Origin: Haloglomus salinum
Lineage (GTDB): Archaea; Halobacteriota; Halobacteria; Halobacteriales; Haloarculaceae
Direction: 5' to 3'
Assembly: GCF_024298825.1 (NCBI RefSeq)
Contig: NZ_CP101153.1
Coordinates: forward strand, 1,240,001 to 1,304,000
Length of the DNA stretch: 64,000 nt
In this document: one piece after another, positions 1 through 9,446 of the stretch
Numbering within the stretch: position 1 is the first letter of the stretch
Layout: each line of letters opens with the position of its first letter
The notes under the pieces: generated by a model
The model's input: only the letters and a program-made list of their open reading frames with translations
What the model was told of the DNA's origin: nothing
Databases searched by the model: none
Translations under genes and position numbers: made by a program

Positions 1-152
1 GCGTTGTCGGCGCTGCCACAGGCTGGCCTGGGGCCGCCACTCGTTCCGCCGCCGTGGTCGGCCGCCGCCGAGCCCGCAACCCCGAGACCGACCAGCGTGC
101 CGGCCGTCCGGAGGACCGAGCGGCGAGCGATGCCGTCCCTGTCGTCGTGCAT
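1..152 (-). CDS. Tat-exported protein, N-terminal fragment
   Basis: The window edge cuts this gene; only the first 50 codons are present, reading leftward from an ATG at 152. The N-terminus has the motif RRSVLRTAG followed by a short hydrophobic stretch and an AAA cleavage region, which is a twin-arginine signal peptide of the haloarchaeal kind. The rest is Gly-rich and gives no family. It is divergent from the ABC transporter that starts at 301. Export through the Tat system is well supported; the function is unknown. Confidence 0.7.
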   Translation of the reverse strand, partial: MHDDRDGIARRSVLRTAGTLVGLGVAGSAAADHGGGTSGGPRPACGSADN

Positions 153-270
153 ACCCCATCCTGTGATGACACCGGCGTAGGCCCGCTGCCGTCACACGAC
201 GGGCGTTGAAACGTATCGGCGTCCCGTCACCCGGTGTCACACCACACCCCGAGACGCCGTTTCCGGGCCG

Positions 271-277
271 CTTAACC
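271..277 (+). promoter_or_regulatory. box A promoter of the ABC transporter operon
   Basis: The sequence CTTAACC lies 24-30 bases before the ATG at 301, the spacing expected for a leaderless haloarchaeal transcript. Confidence 0.5.
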
Positions 278-300
278 GGCTTCGTGGCCTCCATTCGGTA

Positions 301-1297
<997 letters not shown>

Positions 1298-1305
<8 letters not shown>

Positions 1306-2152
1306 GGACGACGGCGGCCCGCGGACCGACGGAGGGGTCGGCGTCACCACCGGGACGACCTCGACGAGCGCCCGCGGCGTCGGCTTCCGGTCGCTGCTGA
1401 AGCGGGAGATACTCCGGTTCGTCCGGCGCCCGCGCAACACGTTCCTCCCGCCCGCCATCACGAACATCCTCTACTTCGCCGTCTTCGGCGTCGTGCTCGG
1501 CGGGCGCATCGACAAAATCGCCGGCTTCGACTACATCCTCTTCATCCTCCCCGGCCTCGTCGTGCTTGGCGCCATCTCCAACGCCTTCGAGAACAGCGCG
1601 TTCTCCATCTTCCACGGCAGATGGAACGACTACATCCACGAGGTACTCACCTCGCCGCTGTCGTACCGCGAGCAGGTCGCGGCCTACACGCTCGCGTCGA
1701 TGCTCCGGGGGCTGATGGTCGGCTTCATCATCGTCGGCGTCGGCCTCGTGTTCCTCCCGTTCGCCATCGACCGGGCGTTCGTCCCCATCGAGCGGCCGTT
1801 CTACCTCGTGGCGTTCATGCTGGTCGTCACGACCCTGTTCGCCTCCTTCGGCGTGATGGGCGGCCTCTGGGCCGAGGACTTCGACTACCTGACGGTCCTC
1901 AACCAGTTCATCCTCCGGCCGCTCGTGTTCTTCGGCGGCGTCTTCTACTCGCTGGACGTGCTCCCGCCGCTGTATCGGACGCTGTCGCTGCTGAACCCGA
2001 TGATATACATGGTCAACGGCGTCCGCTACGGCTTCCTCGGCTACGCCGACGTGGACCCCAACGCCTCGCTGGTCGTGCTGACGGGGCTGACGATTGCGGT
2101 CGTCGCGGCGAACGTGGCGCTGTTCCGGCGTGGGTACGGTCTCATCGATTGA
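1298..2152 (+). CDS. ABC-2 type transporter permease
   Basis: This 284-residue membrane protein is the partner of the preceding ATPase. A hydrophilic N-terminal 30 residues is followed by six hydrophobic segments with the ABC-2 family pattern, including a conserved segment around FFGGVFYSLDVLPP and LNPMIYMVNGVRYGF near the C-terminus. It begins 8 bases before the end of the ATPase gene. The two subunits presumably assemble as 2+2 in the cytoplasmic membrane. Substrate unknown. Confidence 0.92.
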
Positions 2153-2194
2153 GGCTTTTGCGCTGCGCGAATCCGCAGCCGGGAAAACGCCAGT

Positions 2195-3616
2195 TCAGCG
2201 ATTCAGCGTGTGGATAGCCTCGCCGCGCGCGTTCATCACGGCCTCCATCGACGCCTCGGCCAGCGTCGGGTGCGTGTGGACCGTCGAGGCGACGTCCTCC
2301 AGTCGGGCGCCCATCTCGATGGCGAGCGCGAACTCCGCGATGAGTTCCGATGCCTCGGGCGCGACGATCTGCGCACCGAGGATGAACTCGCTCTCCTCGT
2401 CGGCGACGACGCGGACGAACCCCTCGGGGTCGTTCAGCGTGAGCGCGCGGCCGGAGGCGTTCATCGGCATCTGCCCGACGACGGGCTCGAAGCCGGCCTC
2501 CTCGGCCTCGGCCTCGGTCATGCCGACCGTCGCGATTTCGGGGTCGGTGAAGACGGCCGCCGGCATCGCCTGGTAGTCCAGCCCCGCGGGTTCGCCGGCG
2601 ACGACCTCGGCGGCCACCTCACCCTCTTTGGAGGCCTTGTGTGCCAGCATCGGCTCGCCGGCCACGTCGCCGATAGCGAACACGTGGTCGACCGCCGTCC
2701 GGCACTGGTCGTCGGTCGGGATGAAGCCGCGGTCGTCCGTCTCGATGCCCAGCGCCTCCAGGTTCATCGTGTCCGTCACGGGCTCGCGCCCGACCGCCTG
2801 CAGGACGAGGTCCGTGTCGAACTCCGTCTCCGTGTCGTCCTCGTCGACGGTCGTGACCCGGAGGCCGGTCGGCGTCTCCTGCCAGGAGTCGGCAGCCTCG
2901 CCGAAGCGGAACTCGACGCCGAACTCCTCGGCGCGCTTGCGGACCACCCGCGAGATGTCGTCCTCGTAGCCCGGGAGCGCCGAGTTCAGCATCTCGACGA
3001 CGGTCACGTCCGCGCCGAGCTTCGCGAACGTCGTCGACAGCTCCATCCCGATGTAGCCGGCCCCGACGACGAGCAGGCGGTCCGGCACCTCGTCGAGCGC
3101 CAGCGCGCCCGTCGAGGAGATGACGTGCTCGCCGTCGAAGTCGAACGGGACCGCCGTCGGGCGCGAGCCGGTGGCGATGATCGCGTGTTCGAACTCGACG
3201 GACTCGGAGCCCTGGCCCTCGCCCTGGTGGGCGACCCGGACCTTGTTCTCGCTCGCGAACTCCGCGCGCCCCTCGACGAGATTGACGCCGTTCGCCTTGC
3301 AGAGCTTCTCGACGCCGCCCGTGAGCTGGTCGACCACCTCGTCCTTCCAGCCCTTCAGCCGGGCCATGTCCACGGCGGGGTCGGCGTGGATGCCCATGTC
3401 CTCGGCGCTACCGGCCTCGTCGGCGAGGTCGGCGGCCGTGATGTACGCCTTCGAAGGGATACAGCCCTCGTTGAGGCAGGTGCCGCCGTACGCCTCTTTC
3501 TCGACGAGCGTCGTGTCGATGCCCTCCTGGGCGGCGCGGATGGCGGCCACGTAGCCGCCCGGGCCCGCGCCCACGACGAGGAGGTCCGTTCCGGTGGAGA
3601 TGTCTCCGACGACCAT
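2195..3616 (-). CDS. lpdA: dihydrolipoyl dehydrogenase (E3)
   Basis: This 473-residue FAD protein oxidises dihydrolipoamide bound to 2-oxoacid dehydrogenase or glycine-cleavage complexes, passing electrons to NAD+. Visible are the FAD-binding GAGPGGYVAA at residues 16-25, the redox-active disulfide GGTCLNEGCIPSK with Cys47 and Cys52, a second GxGxxG (VVGAGYIGME) for NAD, the FAD motif AIGDVAG, and the C-terminal HTHPTLAE with the active-site His-Glu pair. Length is normal. The ATG at 3616 has a box A (CAGTTTTAG on the minus strand, 3642-3650) at leaderless spacing. No E1 or E2 genes lie nearby, so it stands alone here. Confidence 0.95.
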   Translation of the reverse strand: MVVGDISTGTDLLVVGAGPGGYVAAIRAAQEGIDTTLVEKEAYGGTCLNEGCIPSKAYITAADLADEAGSAEDMGIHADPAVDMARLKGWKDEVVDQLTGGVEKLCKANGVNLVEGRAEFASENKVRVAHQGEGQGSESVEFEHAIIATGSRPTAVPFDFDGEHVISSTGALALDEVPDRLLVVGAGYIGMELSTTFAKLGADVTVVEMLNSALPGYEDDISRVVRKRAEEFGVEFRFGEAADSWQETPTGLRVTTVDEDDTETEFDTDLVLQAVGREPVTDTMNLEALGIETDDRGFIPTDDQCRTAVDHVFAIGDVAGEPMLAHKASKEGEVAAEVVAGEPAGLDYQAMPAAVFTDPEIATVGMTEAEAEEAGFEPVVGQMPMNASGRALTLNDPEGFVRVVADEESEFILGAQIVAPEASELIAEFALAIEMGARLEDVASTVHTHPTLAEASMEAVMNARGEAIHTLNR

Positions 3617-3743
3617 GGTCGTTCCCTGTCGGGGTGGGCACTAAAACTGGCAGGTCTTGCCGCCCCACAAAGCCGAGGATGGCTAAGGGGTGCACGGTCG
3701 CGGCGACCGCAGACTCACCTCGAACGGCCACTCACGCTCTCGC

Positions 3744-3793
3744 CACGATTGCGACAGCCACGATTGCGACAGCCACGATTGCGACAGCCACGA
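3744..3793. repeat. tandem repeat, 15-bp unit, 3.3 copies
   Basis: The unit CACGATTGCGACAGC is repeated without change at 3744-3758, 3759-3773 and 3774-3788, followed by the first five bases of a fourth copy. It lies in the gene-free region upstream of lpdA and directly before the large inverted-repeat element. Confidence 0.9.
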
Positions 3794-3805
3794 CGGAATC
3801 ACCTC

Positions 3806-4090
3806 GAAAGCCCCCGCCCGCTCGACTCGCGCGACTCGCTGCGCTCCTCGCTCACTTCGTTCGCTGCGGTGCTTGCGTCGTCGTGCTTCGTCGAGCGGGC
3901 GGCCCCTTTCAGTCCCGCCCCGTTGCCTGTGGCACCGAGCGTTCAGGCGTGGTGGTTCCGTCGGAGTGCTAGTACCCCCACACCTCCCCGCGCGAGCACC
4001 GTCGGATGTCGGCGAACACGCTCACTACGTTCGCGGTTCGCCACGGGTGGCGCTCGCGCGCTTCCTGTTCACGGAACCGGCCGCCCGACC
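3806..4090. repeat. dispersed inverted-repeat element, long copy A
   Basis: Left arm at 3806-3826 starts GAAAGCCCCCGCCCGCTCGAC; right arm at 3890-3910 is its inverse with three central mismatches (CCC against GGG), so 18 of 21 bases pair. The arms enclose about 63 bases. To the right, through about 4090, the sequence closely matches 55089-55270 (shared blocks include CACACCTCCCCGCGCGAGC and CGCTCGCGCGCTTCCTG). No convincing gene is present. See copies at 4241, 9124, 49843 and 54973. Confidence 0.75.
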
Positions 4091-4240
4091 AACCGCTACC
4101 CGGCCGTGAGCCGCGTGGCCGAGCGGTGTGGGGCGCTCCGCGCCCCCGCGAGCGGCGGCAGCCGCGAGCAGCGAGGCCCGCGTGAACTGGGGAAGGGCAG
4201 GGCCACCGCTCCGTGCGGCAAACTATCCACGGGTGGGAAT

Positions 4241-4355
4241 GGAAGGGGCGACGGGCTCGACCCGGCCCGGGCGACGCAAGCACTGGACCGAGCGACCAAC
4301 GGGAGCGAGGGAAGCGCGCAGCGAGCCCCGGACGGTCGAGCCCGTCGGGGCTTCC
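4241..4355. repeat. dispersed inverted-repeat element, copy A2 (opposite orientation)
   Basis: The left arm (4241-4261, GGAAGGGGCGACGGGCTCGAC) and right arm (4335-4355) are inverse copies except for a three-base block that reads GGG in one and CCC in the other, the same asymmetry as in copy A. The inner sequence is distinct in detail but similar in composition. It sits about 150 bp from copy A in the same gene-free stretch, so the two face each other. Confidence 0.7.
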
Positions 4356-4462
4356 TGGATGATGGCGATATTATCCAAATTCACGGATGAAATCTGCCAT
4401 ACCCACACTTTCTCGGAAAATAGCCAGACACAGCCAATATGAAGCCTTTTCAGGACTTCTCT
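4356..4462. other. AT-rich spacer, probable 3' end of the 4463 gene
   Basis: About 100 bases of clearly AT-richer sequence than the surroundings, directly downstream of the stop codon of the minus-strand gene at 4463. On the minus strand it contains several short T runs, which fits transcription termination. No gene is seen. Confidence 0.4.
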
Positions 4463-4696
4463 CTACGTCTCGCAGTAGCCGTACTTCCGGATGCACTTCA
4501 GCATCTCGTCACGGTCGTCGTGCTTGTGGAGCCGGGTCGGTGTGTCGCAGTAGTAGGTCTCCCCGTCGAACCGGAGCGTCACGTCGTGCTCGCCCCCGAA
4601 CGACTCTGTCCGGACGACGACGCGGGTCCCGTCCTCGATGCTCGCGAGTAGTTCCTCGGCGTCGCACTCGCCCTGCTCGATGACCTCCGTCGACAT
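4463..4696 (-). CDS. small haloarchaeal protein of unknown function
   Basis: A 77-residue acidic protein starting at the ATG at 4696. It has a mixed alpha/beta pattern with a central beta hairpin (RVVVRTESFGGEHDVTLRF) and a C-terminal half with three cysteines (YYCDTP, LKCIRK, YGYCET) and a His-Lys-His. The composition and codon use match neighbouring real genes, and a larger frame running through it on the same strand only becomes protein-like from this ATG. I do not recognise a characterised family. It lies 74 bases downstream of the HxlR regulator on the same strand and could be cotranscribed. Confidence 0.7.
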   Translation of the reverse strand: MSTEVIEQGECDAEELLASIEDGTRVVVRTESFGGEHDVTLRFDGETYYCDTPTRLHKHDDRDEMLKCIRKYGYCET

Positions 4697-4770
4697 TGGC
4701 AGCGTGTACGCCGCCGCCCGGCAAGAGCGTTCGCCCCGTGGCGGGCCGTACCGGCGGGGGCGTCGGGGGG

Positions 4771-5142
4771 TCAGGCGTCGGCCGGCGCGGCGAGGTACTC
4801 CTGACCCCAGTCCCGCATCGCGACGATGATGGGCTCCAGCGAGCGCCCGCGCTCGGTCAGCGAGTACTCCACGCGGAACGGCTTCTCGCTCACGATCTCC
4901 CGAGCGACGAGCCCGTGCTCCTCCAGGTCCTCCAGCGAGTCCGAGAGGACCTTCGAGGAGACGCCGTCGACCGCCTCCTTCAGCGCGTTGAATCCGAGCG
5001 GCCCCTCCTGCAGCAGCCGATGGATGATGACGGGGTGCCACTTCCGCCCGAGGATGGTGGCGGTCGACGTGATGGGACACCAGTCCTCGCCCGCGCACCA
5101 CACCTCCAGGCGCTCGTGCTCCGCCGGGTCGCTTCCGCTCAT
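4771..5142 (-). CDS. HxlR-family winged-helix transcriptional regulator
   Basis: This 123-residue DNA-binding protein carries the complete HxlR fold. It has the conserved N-terminal cysteine (EDWCPIT), the segment ILGRKWHPVIIHRLLQEGP, the recognition region GFNALKEAVDGVSSKVLSDSL and the wing with VEYSLTERGRSL. Members sense redox state, aldehydes or small ligands and often repress a nearby gene. The likely neighbours for control are the small gene at 4463 and the divergent antiporter at 5314, separated by 171 bases. Target not determinable from sequence. Confidence 0.9.
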   Translation of the reverse strand: MSGSDPAEHERLEVWCAGEDWCPITSTATILGRKWHPVIIHRLLQEGPLGFNALKEAVDGVSSKVLSDSLEDLEEHGLVAREIVSEKPFRVEYSLTERGRSLEPIIVAMRDWGQEYLAAPADA

Positions 5143-5282
5143 GCCCCCGCATACCGCACCACTCGGGATAAGGTTACTGGCGGAAACCGACTACCGTGCA
5201 GTAGCGCCGAATTCGGCAACATGAACCGGTAGCTGAGCGAACCAGGCTGTGCTGACGGCAGCGGACGCCGGACACCCCCGAA

Positions 5283-5290
5283 GTTTTTGC
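5283..5290 (+). promoter_or_regulatory. box A deciding the antiporter start
   Basis: GTTTTTGC is centred about 27 bases before the ATG at 5314. This favours that ATG over the in-frame TTG at 5287, which lies inside the box. Confidence 0.5.
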
Positions 5291-5313
5291 CCCCCCACCG
5301 CAACCACCGGGCG

Positions 5314-6339
5314 ATGCTGGTGGAAGTCGCGGAGTTGCTCGGCATCGCCATCGTCGCCACCGTGGCCGTCTGGAAGGGGAGCGATATCCTCGAGTCGGCC
5401 GCCCAGAACCTCTCCAGCCACTACGGCCTCCCGCCGGTGGTACAGGGCGCTGTCGTCGTCGCCATCGGCTCCTCGTTCCCGGAGCTGGTGAGCGTCATCC
5501 TGAGCACGGCGCCGCCGCCCCTCGGCGCCGGCGAGTTCGACCTCGGCGTGAGCGCCGTCGTCGGCTCCGCGACGTTCAACCTGCTGGTCATCCCGGCGGC
5601 GTCGGGAATCTTCTCCGACGAGGTGTCCGCATCACGGGACATCGTCTACAAGGAGGCCCAGTTCTACATGGTCGCCGTGTCGGCGGTCGTCATCATGTTC
5701 GCGCTGGCGGTCATCTACTACCCCGTCCCCGACGACCGACTCGTCGGCACCGTCACCCGGCCGCTGGCGGTCATCCCCGTGCTCCTGTACTGCGTCTACG
5801 TCTTCACGCAGTACCAGGACACCACCGACTTCGACGCACCCGAACCCGACGACATGAACGTCCCGAAGCAGTGGGGCCTCATGGCACTCAGCCTCGCCAT
5901 CATCGCGGTCGCGGTCGAGGGGCTGGTCCACTCGGCGGTCGGCTTCGGGGACCTGTTCGAGACGCCATCGTTCCTCTGGGGGCTGACCGTCATCGCCGCG
6001 GGGACGTCGCTGCCGGACACGCTGGTCTCGGTCCGCGCGGCGCGGGACGGCCGCGGCGAGACCTCCCTGGCGAACGTCCTCGGAAGCAACATCTTCGACC
6101 TGCTGGTGGCGGTTCCGGTCGGCGTATTGCTGGTCGGCGCGGTTCCCATCAACTTCGGCGTCGCCGTCCCGTTGATGGGCTTCCTGACGGTGGCCACCGT
6201 CATCGTCTTCGGCTTCCTCCGGACGGACCTCAAGCTCTCGACGATGGAGTCGTACGTGCTCCTGCTCATCTACGTCGGCTTCATCGTCTGGATGGCCCTG
6301 GAGACGTTCGACGTGCTGGCGTTCATCCCCGGGGCGTGA
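5314..6339 (+). CDS. sodium/calcium exchanger family (CaCA) membrane protein
   Basis: This 341-residue protein exchanges cations, usually Ca2+ against Na+ or H+, across the cytoplasmic membrane. About ten hydrophobic segments are arranged as two inverted halves. Each half bears the alpha-repeat signature: AIGSSFPELVSVI followed by VVGSATFNLL in the first, and AAGTSLPDTLVSV with NVLGSNIFDLL in the second. The acidic residues in these repeats (E in FPEL, D in LPDT) are the usual cation ligands. Length fits the family. It is divergent from the HxlR regulator. Confidence 0.92.
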   Translation: MLVEVAELLGIAIVATVAVWKGSDILESAAQNLSSHYGLPPVVQGAVVVAIGSSFPELVSVILSTAPPPLGAGEFDLGVSAVVGSATFNLLVIPAASGIFSDEVSASRDIVYKEAQFYMVAVSAVVIMFALAVIYYPVPDDRLVGTVTRPLAVIPVLLYCVYVFTQYQDTTDFDAPEPDDMNVPKQWGLMALSLAIIAVAVEGLVHSAVGFGDLFETPSFLWGLTVIAAGTSLPDTLVSVRAARDGRGETSLANVLGSNIFDLLVAVPVGVLLVGAVPINFGVAVPLMGFLTVATVIVFGFLRTDLKLSTMESYVLLLIYVGFIVWMALETFDVLAFIPGA

Positions 6340-6383
6340 ATCCCTCCCCCGAGAGCCACACCCGGATGGCCGGCACCCGTTGT

Positions 6384-6393
6384 GCATTTGTAC
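6384..6393 (+). promoter_or_regulatory. box A of cofH
   Basis: GCATTTGTAC is centred about 27 bases before the ATG at 6415. An in-frame GTG at 6382 would overlap it, so 6415 is preferred as the start. Confidence 0.5.
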
Positions 6394-6414
6394 CTCCGCA
6401 TGGGAGGGTGGGGC

Positions 6415-7821
6415 ATGGACACGTTCGAGGCGCCCGCCGACACGGGCGTCCCCCGTGGCCGGTTCGGGTTCGACCACCAGCCGGTCACGGACCAGTCGTT
6501 CGAGAACGCGCTCGCGACGGCCCGCGCGGGCGAACGCCTCGATGTCGACGATGCCATCGAACTCCTCACCACGGGCACCGCGACGGACGGCATCGACCAC
6601 GCCCGCAAGGAGCTCGTCCTCGAGGCCGCGGACCGCCGCCGGGCCGAGCTCGTCGGCGACGAGGTGACCTTCGTCGCCAACCTCAACAACAACGTCACCA
6701 CGGCGTGCAATACGGGCTGTCTGTTCTGCAACTTCAAGGACACCGCGGCGAACTTCGAGGCCGACAGCGGCGTTGAGCACGCGGGCTTCACCAAGACGCC
6801 CGCCGAGTCCCGCGCAGCCGTCCGGGACGCGCTCGAACGGGGCATCTACGAGGTGACCTCCGTCTCCGGGCTCCATCCGGCGTTCGCGCTGGACGCGGAC
6901 CACCACGAGGCGCTCGCCTCGTACGACGACCCGGCGAGCGAGGTGAACTACAAGCCCCCGGAGCGGTACGCGACCGACCCCGGCACGTACGTCGAGCAGA
7001 TGCGCGCGATGTCCGTCGACGGGGCGCACCTCCACTCGATGACACCGGAGGAGGCCTATCACGCGAAGCGCGGGACCGACCGCTCCTACCGCGAGACCTA
7101 CCGCCGCCTGCGCGACTCGGGCCTCGATTCGGTCCCCGGAACGGCGGCCGAGATACTCGTCGACGAGGTCCGGGACGTCATCTGCCCCGGCAAGATCGGC
7201 ACGGACGACTGGCTCGACGCGATGGAGGCGGCCGCCGACGCCGGGTTGCCGACGACCGCGACCATCATGTACGGCCACGTCGAGAACGAGGCCCACCGCG
7301 CCCTGCATCTGGACCGCATCCGGGACCTCCAGGACCGGACCGGCGCTATCACGGAGTTCGTCCCCCTCTCGTTCGTCCACGAGACGACGCCGCTGTACGA
7401 GCGCGGCGTCGTCGATGGAGGTGCGACCACGACCGAGGACGAACTGATGATCGCGGTCTCGCGGCTCTACCTCGACAACGTCGACCACATCCAGTCCTCC
7501 TGGGTGAAGTACGGCGACGAGCAGGGTCTGAAGATGCTCTCGTGTGGTGCGGACGACTTCATGGGCACCATCCTCTCCGAAGAGATAACCAAGCGCGCGG
7601 GCGGCGGCCACGGGGAGTTCCGCTCGTTCGACGAGTACGCGCGGATGGTTCGGGCAGTCGGGCGCGTCCCGGTGGAGCGCTCGACGGACTACGAACAGCG
7701 ACGCCGACTCCCGGACGAGGGGACCCACGGACCCGAACTGGGCCCTCAGGCCGACGGCACGCCACTCCTGCGCCCGGCCGAGCGCGACCCCTCGGGCGAG
7801 GCCGCCAGCGCCGACGACTGA
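6415..7821 (+). CDS. cofH: FO synthase subunit CofH
   Basis: This 468-residue radical-SAM enzyme catalyses the first step of FO formation, coupling a tyrosine-derived fragment to 5-amino-6-(D-ribitylamino)uracil; CofG then completes the deazaflavin ring of coenzyme F420. The [4Fe-4S]-binding CNTGCLFC is at residues 98-105 (Cys98, Cys102, Cys105), preceded by the typical NLNNNVTTA. The barrel continues with TATIMYGHVE and FVPLSFVHETTPLY. A C-terminal extension of some 60 residues is rich in charged residues, as in other haloarchaeal copies. It converges with cofG, with only 42 bases between their stops. Confidence 0.93.
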   Translation: MDTFEAPADTGVPRGRFGFDHQPVTDQSFENALATARAGERLDVDDAIELLTTGTATDGIDHARKELVLEAADRRRAELVGDEVTFVANLNNNVTTACNTGCLFCNFKDTAANFEADSGVEHAGFTKTPAESRAAVRDALERGIYEVTSVSGLHPAFALDADHHEALASYDDPASEVNYKPPERYATDPGTYVEQMRAMSVDGAHLHSMTPEEAYHAKRGTDRSYRETYRRLRDSGLDSVPGTAAEILVDEVRDVICPGKIGTDDWLDAMEAAADAGLPTTATIMYGHVENEAHRALHLDRIRDLQDRTGAITEFVPLSFVHETTPLYERGVVDGGATTTEDELMIAVSRLYLDNVDHIQSSWVKYGDEQGLKMLSCGADDFMGTILSEEITKRAGGGHGEFRSFDEYARMVRAVGRVPVERSTDYEQRRRLPDEGTHGPELGPQADGTPLLRPAERDPSGEAASADD

Positions 7822-7863
7822 GCGGACCCGTCCCCCGGCCGCTGGCACACACGGGGGTGACGC

Positions 7864-8988
7864 TCAGTCCCCCGCCACGCCCGGCGCGTCCCCACCGAGT
7901 ACCGCCCGGTAGCGCGCGCCGGCGTCATCGTCGGCACGGAGGGCCCGCCGGACGGGCGGTGCGACCCACGCCCGACCGCCGTCCTCGAGGAACCGCTCGT
8001 ACACCGGCAGCCGCTCGCGGAGCGGGACGCCAGCGTCGGTGGCGATGGCCTCCAGTTCGCGCAGTTCGGGCCACGCGTAGTCCGGGTTGACGTGGTCGAC
8101 CGTGACGGGGGAGACGCCGCCGAGGTCGTCGATGCCGCAGTCGAGCAGTTCCCGGACGGGCGCGAGATTCGGCGGCGCCTGCACGCTCACCTCCGGCGGC
8201 AGGCACGCACGCGCCATGGCGACCGCCTCGCGCAACTCGTCGAGCGACGGTTCGCCGCCCCGCCAGCGCTCGTTCTCGCTCACGGGCTGGACGATGACCT
8301 CCTGGACGTGGCCGTACTGCTCGTGTAACTCCCGGATGGCGAGCAGCGAGACCGCACGGTCGCGCCGGCTCTCGCCGATACCGACCAGGATGCCGGTCGT
8401 GAACGGCACCCCGAGCTCCCCGGCGGTTCGGATGGTCCGGAGCCGCTGCCCGGGATTCTTCGCGCGGGGCCCGCCATGGGCGCGCACGTCCGCGGTCGTC
8501 TCGAGCATGGTCCCCATCGAGGCGTTCACGTCGGCGACGGCGGCCATCTCCTCGCGGGTCTGGTCGCCCGGATTCGAGTGCGGGAGGAGGCCGGCGTCCA
8601 GCGCAATCTCGCAGGCCTCCCGGAGATACGAGTGGATGGAGTCGTGACCGTACTCGCGGAGCCGGGCATGGATCGCGTCGTAGCGCTCGTCCGGGTCGTC
8701 ACCGAACGTGAACAGCGCCTCCGTGCACCCCGCGCGGGCGCCGCGTTCGACGGTCTCGCGGATTTCGGCGGGCGACATGAGGCTCGCCTCCCCGGGCGGG
8801 TCGTAGTAGGTGCAGTAGGTGCAGGTGTACCGACAGGCGGTCGTCAGCGGGAGGAAGACGTTCCGGGCGAAGCTGAGTTCCGGGGCGGCCGCCACGTCGG
8901 CCGGCGTCGTCGTCAGCAGGTCCTCGACGGCGCGGTCGCTGATGGAGACCTCGACCCCGTACTCCCCGGTCCCGGGTATCGATACCAC
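7864..8988 (-). CDS. cofG: FO synthase subunit CofG
   Basis: This 374-residue radical-SAM enzyme carries out the second half of the FO synthase reaction. The cluster motif CRYTCTYC has Cys52, Cys56 and Cys59, followed by TYYDPPGEASLMSP. Further family motifs are LFTFGDDPDERY, LPHSNPGDQTREEM and GILVGIGESRRDR. I chose the GTG at 8988 (giving VVSIPGTGEYGVEV) because residues upstream in the same frame look like noncoding DNA and other CofG proteins begin with a P-G-T motif. It is tail-to-tail with cofH. Confidence 0.92.
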   Translation of the reverse strand: MVSIPGTGEYGVEVSISDRAVEDLLTTTPADVAAAPELSFARNVFLPLTTACRYTCTYCTYYDPPGEASLMSPAEIRETVERGARAGCTEALFTFGDDPDERYDAIHARLREYGHDSIHSYLREACEIALDAGLLPHSNPGDQTREEMAAVADVNASMGTMLETTADVRAHGGPRAKNPGQRLRTIRTAGELGVPFTTGILVGIGESRRDRAVSLLAIRELHEQYGHVQEVIVQPVSENERWRGGEPSLDELREAVAMARACLPPEVSVQAPPNLAPVRELLDCGIDDLGGVSPVTVDHVNPDYAWPELRELEAIATDAGVPLRERLPVYERFLEDGGRAWVAPPVRRALRADDDAGARYRAVLGGDAPGVAGD

Positions 8989-9446
8989 GGCGCGCTCTGG
9001 GGGGGCGACCGACAAGAGCGTTCGGTTCGGCAGAGCGTATCGGGCGGAGGCGAGTCGGTATTGACGATGTCGTGCGTGGTTACTGACCTGGGGAGTGGAC
9101 AACAGCGCCGACGACCTCCTGTTGAAAGCCCCCGCGGGCTGAGGGCCCCGCGGCTCGCTGCGGACGGTCGAGCGACCAGGGGCTTCCAAACCGGCTCTAT
9201 TCGCGGTTCCTCGCTCTGCATCTCCCTCCAACTACACGCCCTTCACCCACCAACCAGAGGAGCGGTGCCGCTGGTCACCATCGGCCAAGTACTCGCAGAA
9301 CGGGATGCCCGGGTGGCTCGGGAAGCAGGGTGCCCTCCTCGTGAACCGCCCCCGTGCCACTGCCCGGATGCACCACGCGAGCACGGCTCGCGCAGTGTCG
9401 TGTTGGTTCGCAGGCATCAAGATGATTGTCCCTGCGCTGGCCGGCG
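8989..9446. other. intergenic region between cofG and cofC
   Basis: 458 bases without a gene I can support. It holds a short inverted-repeat element (9124-9187). The right half, 9200-9440, contains a minus-strand open frame of about 61 codons from an ATG at 9417, but its composition (Trp-, Cys- and Arg-rich, few acidic residues) is unlike its neighbours and no promoter is visible. Confidence 0.5.
9124..9187. repeat. dispersed inverted-repeat element, short copy C
   Basis: It begins GAAAGCCCCCGCGGGCT at 9124, the same terminal motif as copies A and B, and ends with an imperfect inverse (GACCAGGGGCTTCC, 9174-9187). The interior is only about 30 bases and contains GGCTCGCTGCGGACGGTCGAG, resembling the interior of the longer copies. 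This copy is degenerate. Confidence 0.55.

Noticed and set aside
3744-3793. CRISPR-like short repeats
   Set aside because: The 15-bp units are directly adjacent with no spacers, and no cas genes are present.
4010-4230. Protein-coding frames through the copy A and A2 region
   Set aside because: Translations are Arg/Ser/Ala-rich in all frames, differ between the two homologous long copies, and do not continue across them in the same frame.
2210-4390. 726-codon open frame on the plus strand
   Set aside because: Antisense to lpdA and then runs through repeat elements; no domain pattern.
5632-7848. 738-codon open frame on the minus strand
   Set aside because: Antisense to the antiporter and cofH. 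Both sense genes have clear motifs.
9232-9417. 61-codon minus-strand frame between cofG and cofC
   Set aside because: Few acidic residues, high Trp/Cys/Arg, no promoter and no family; probably chance.
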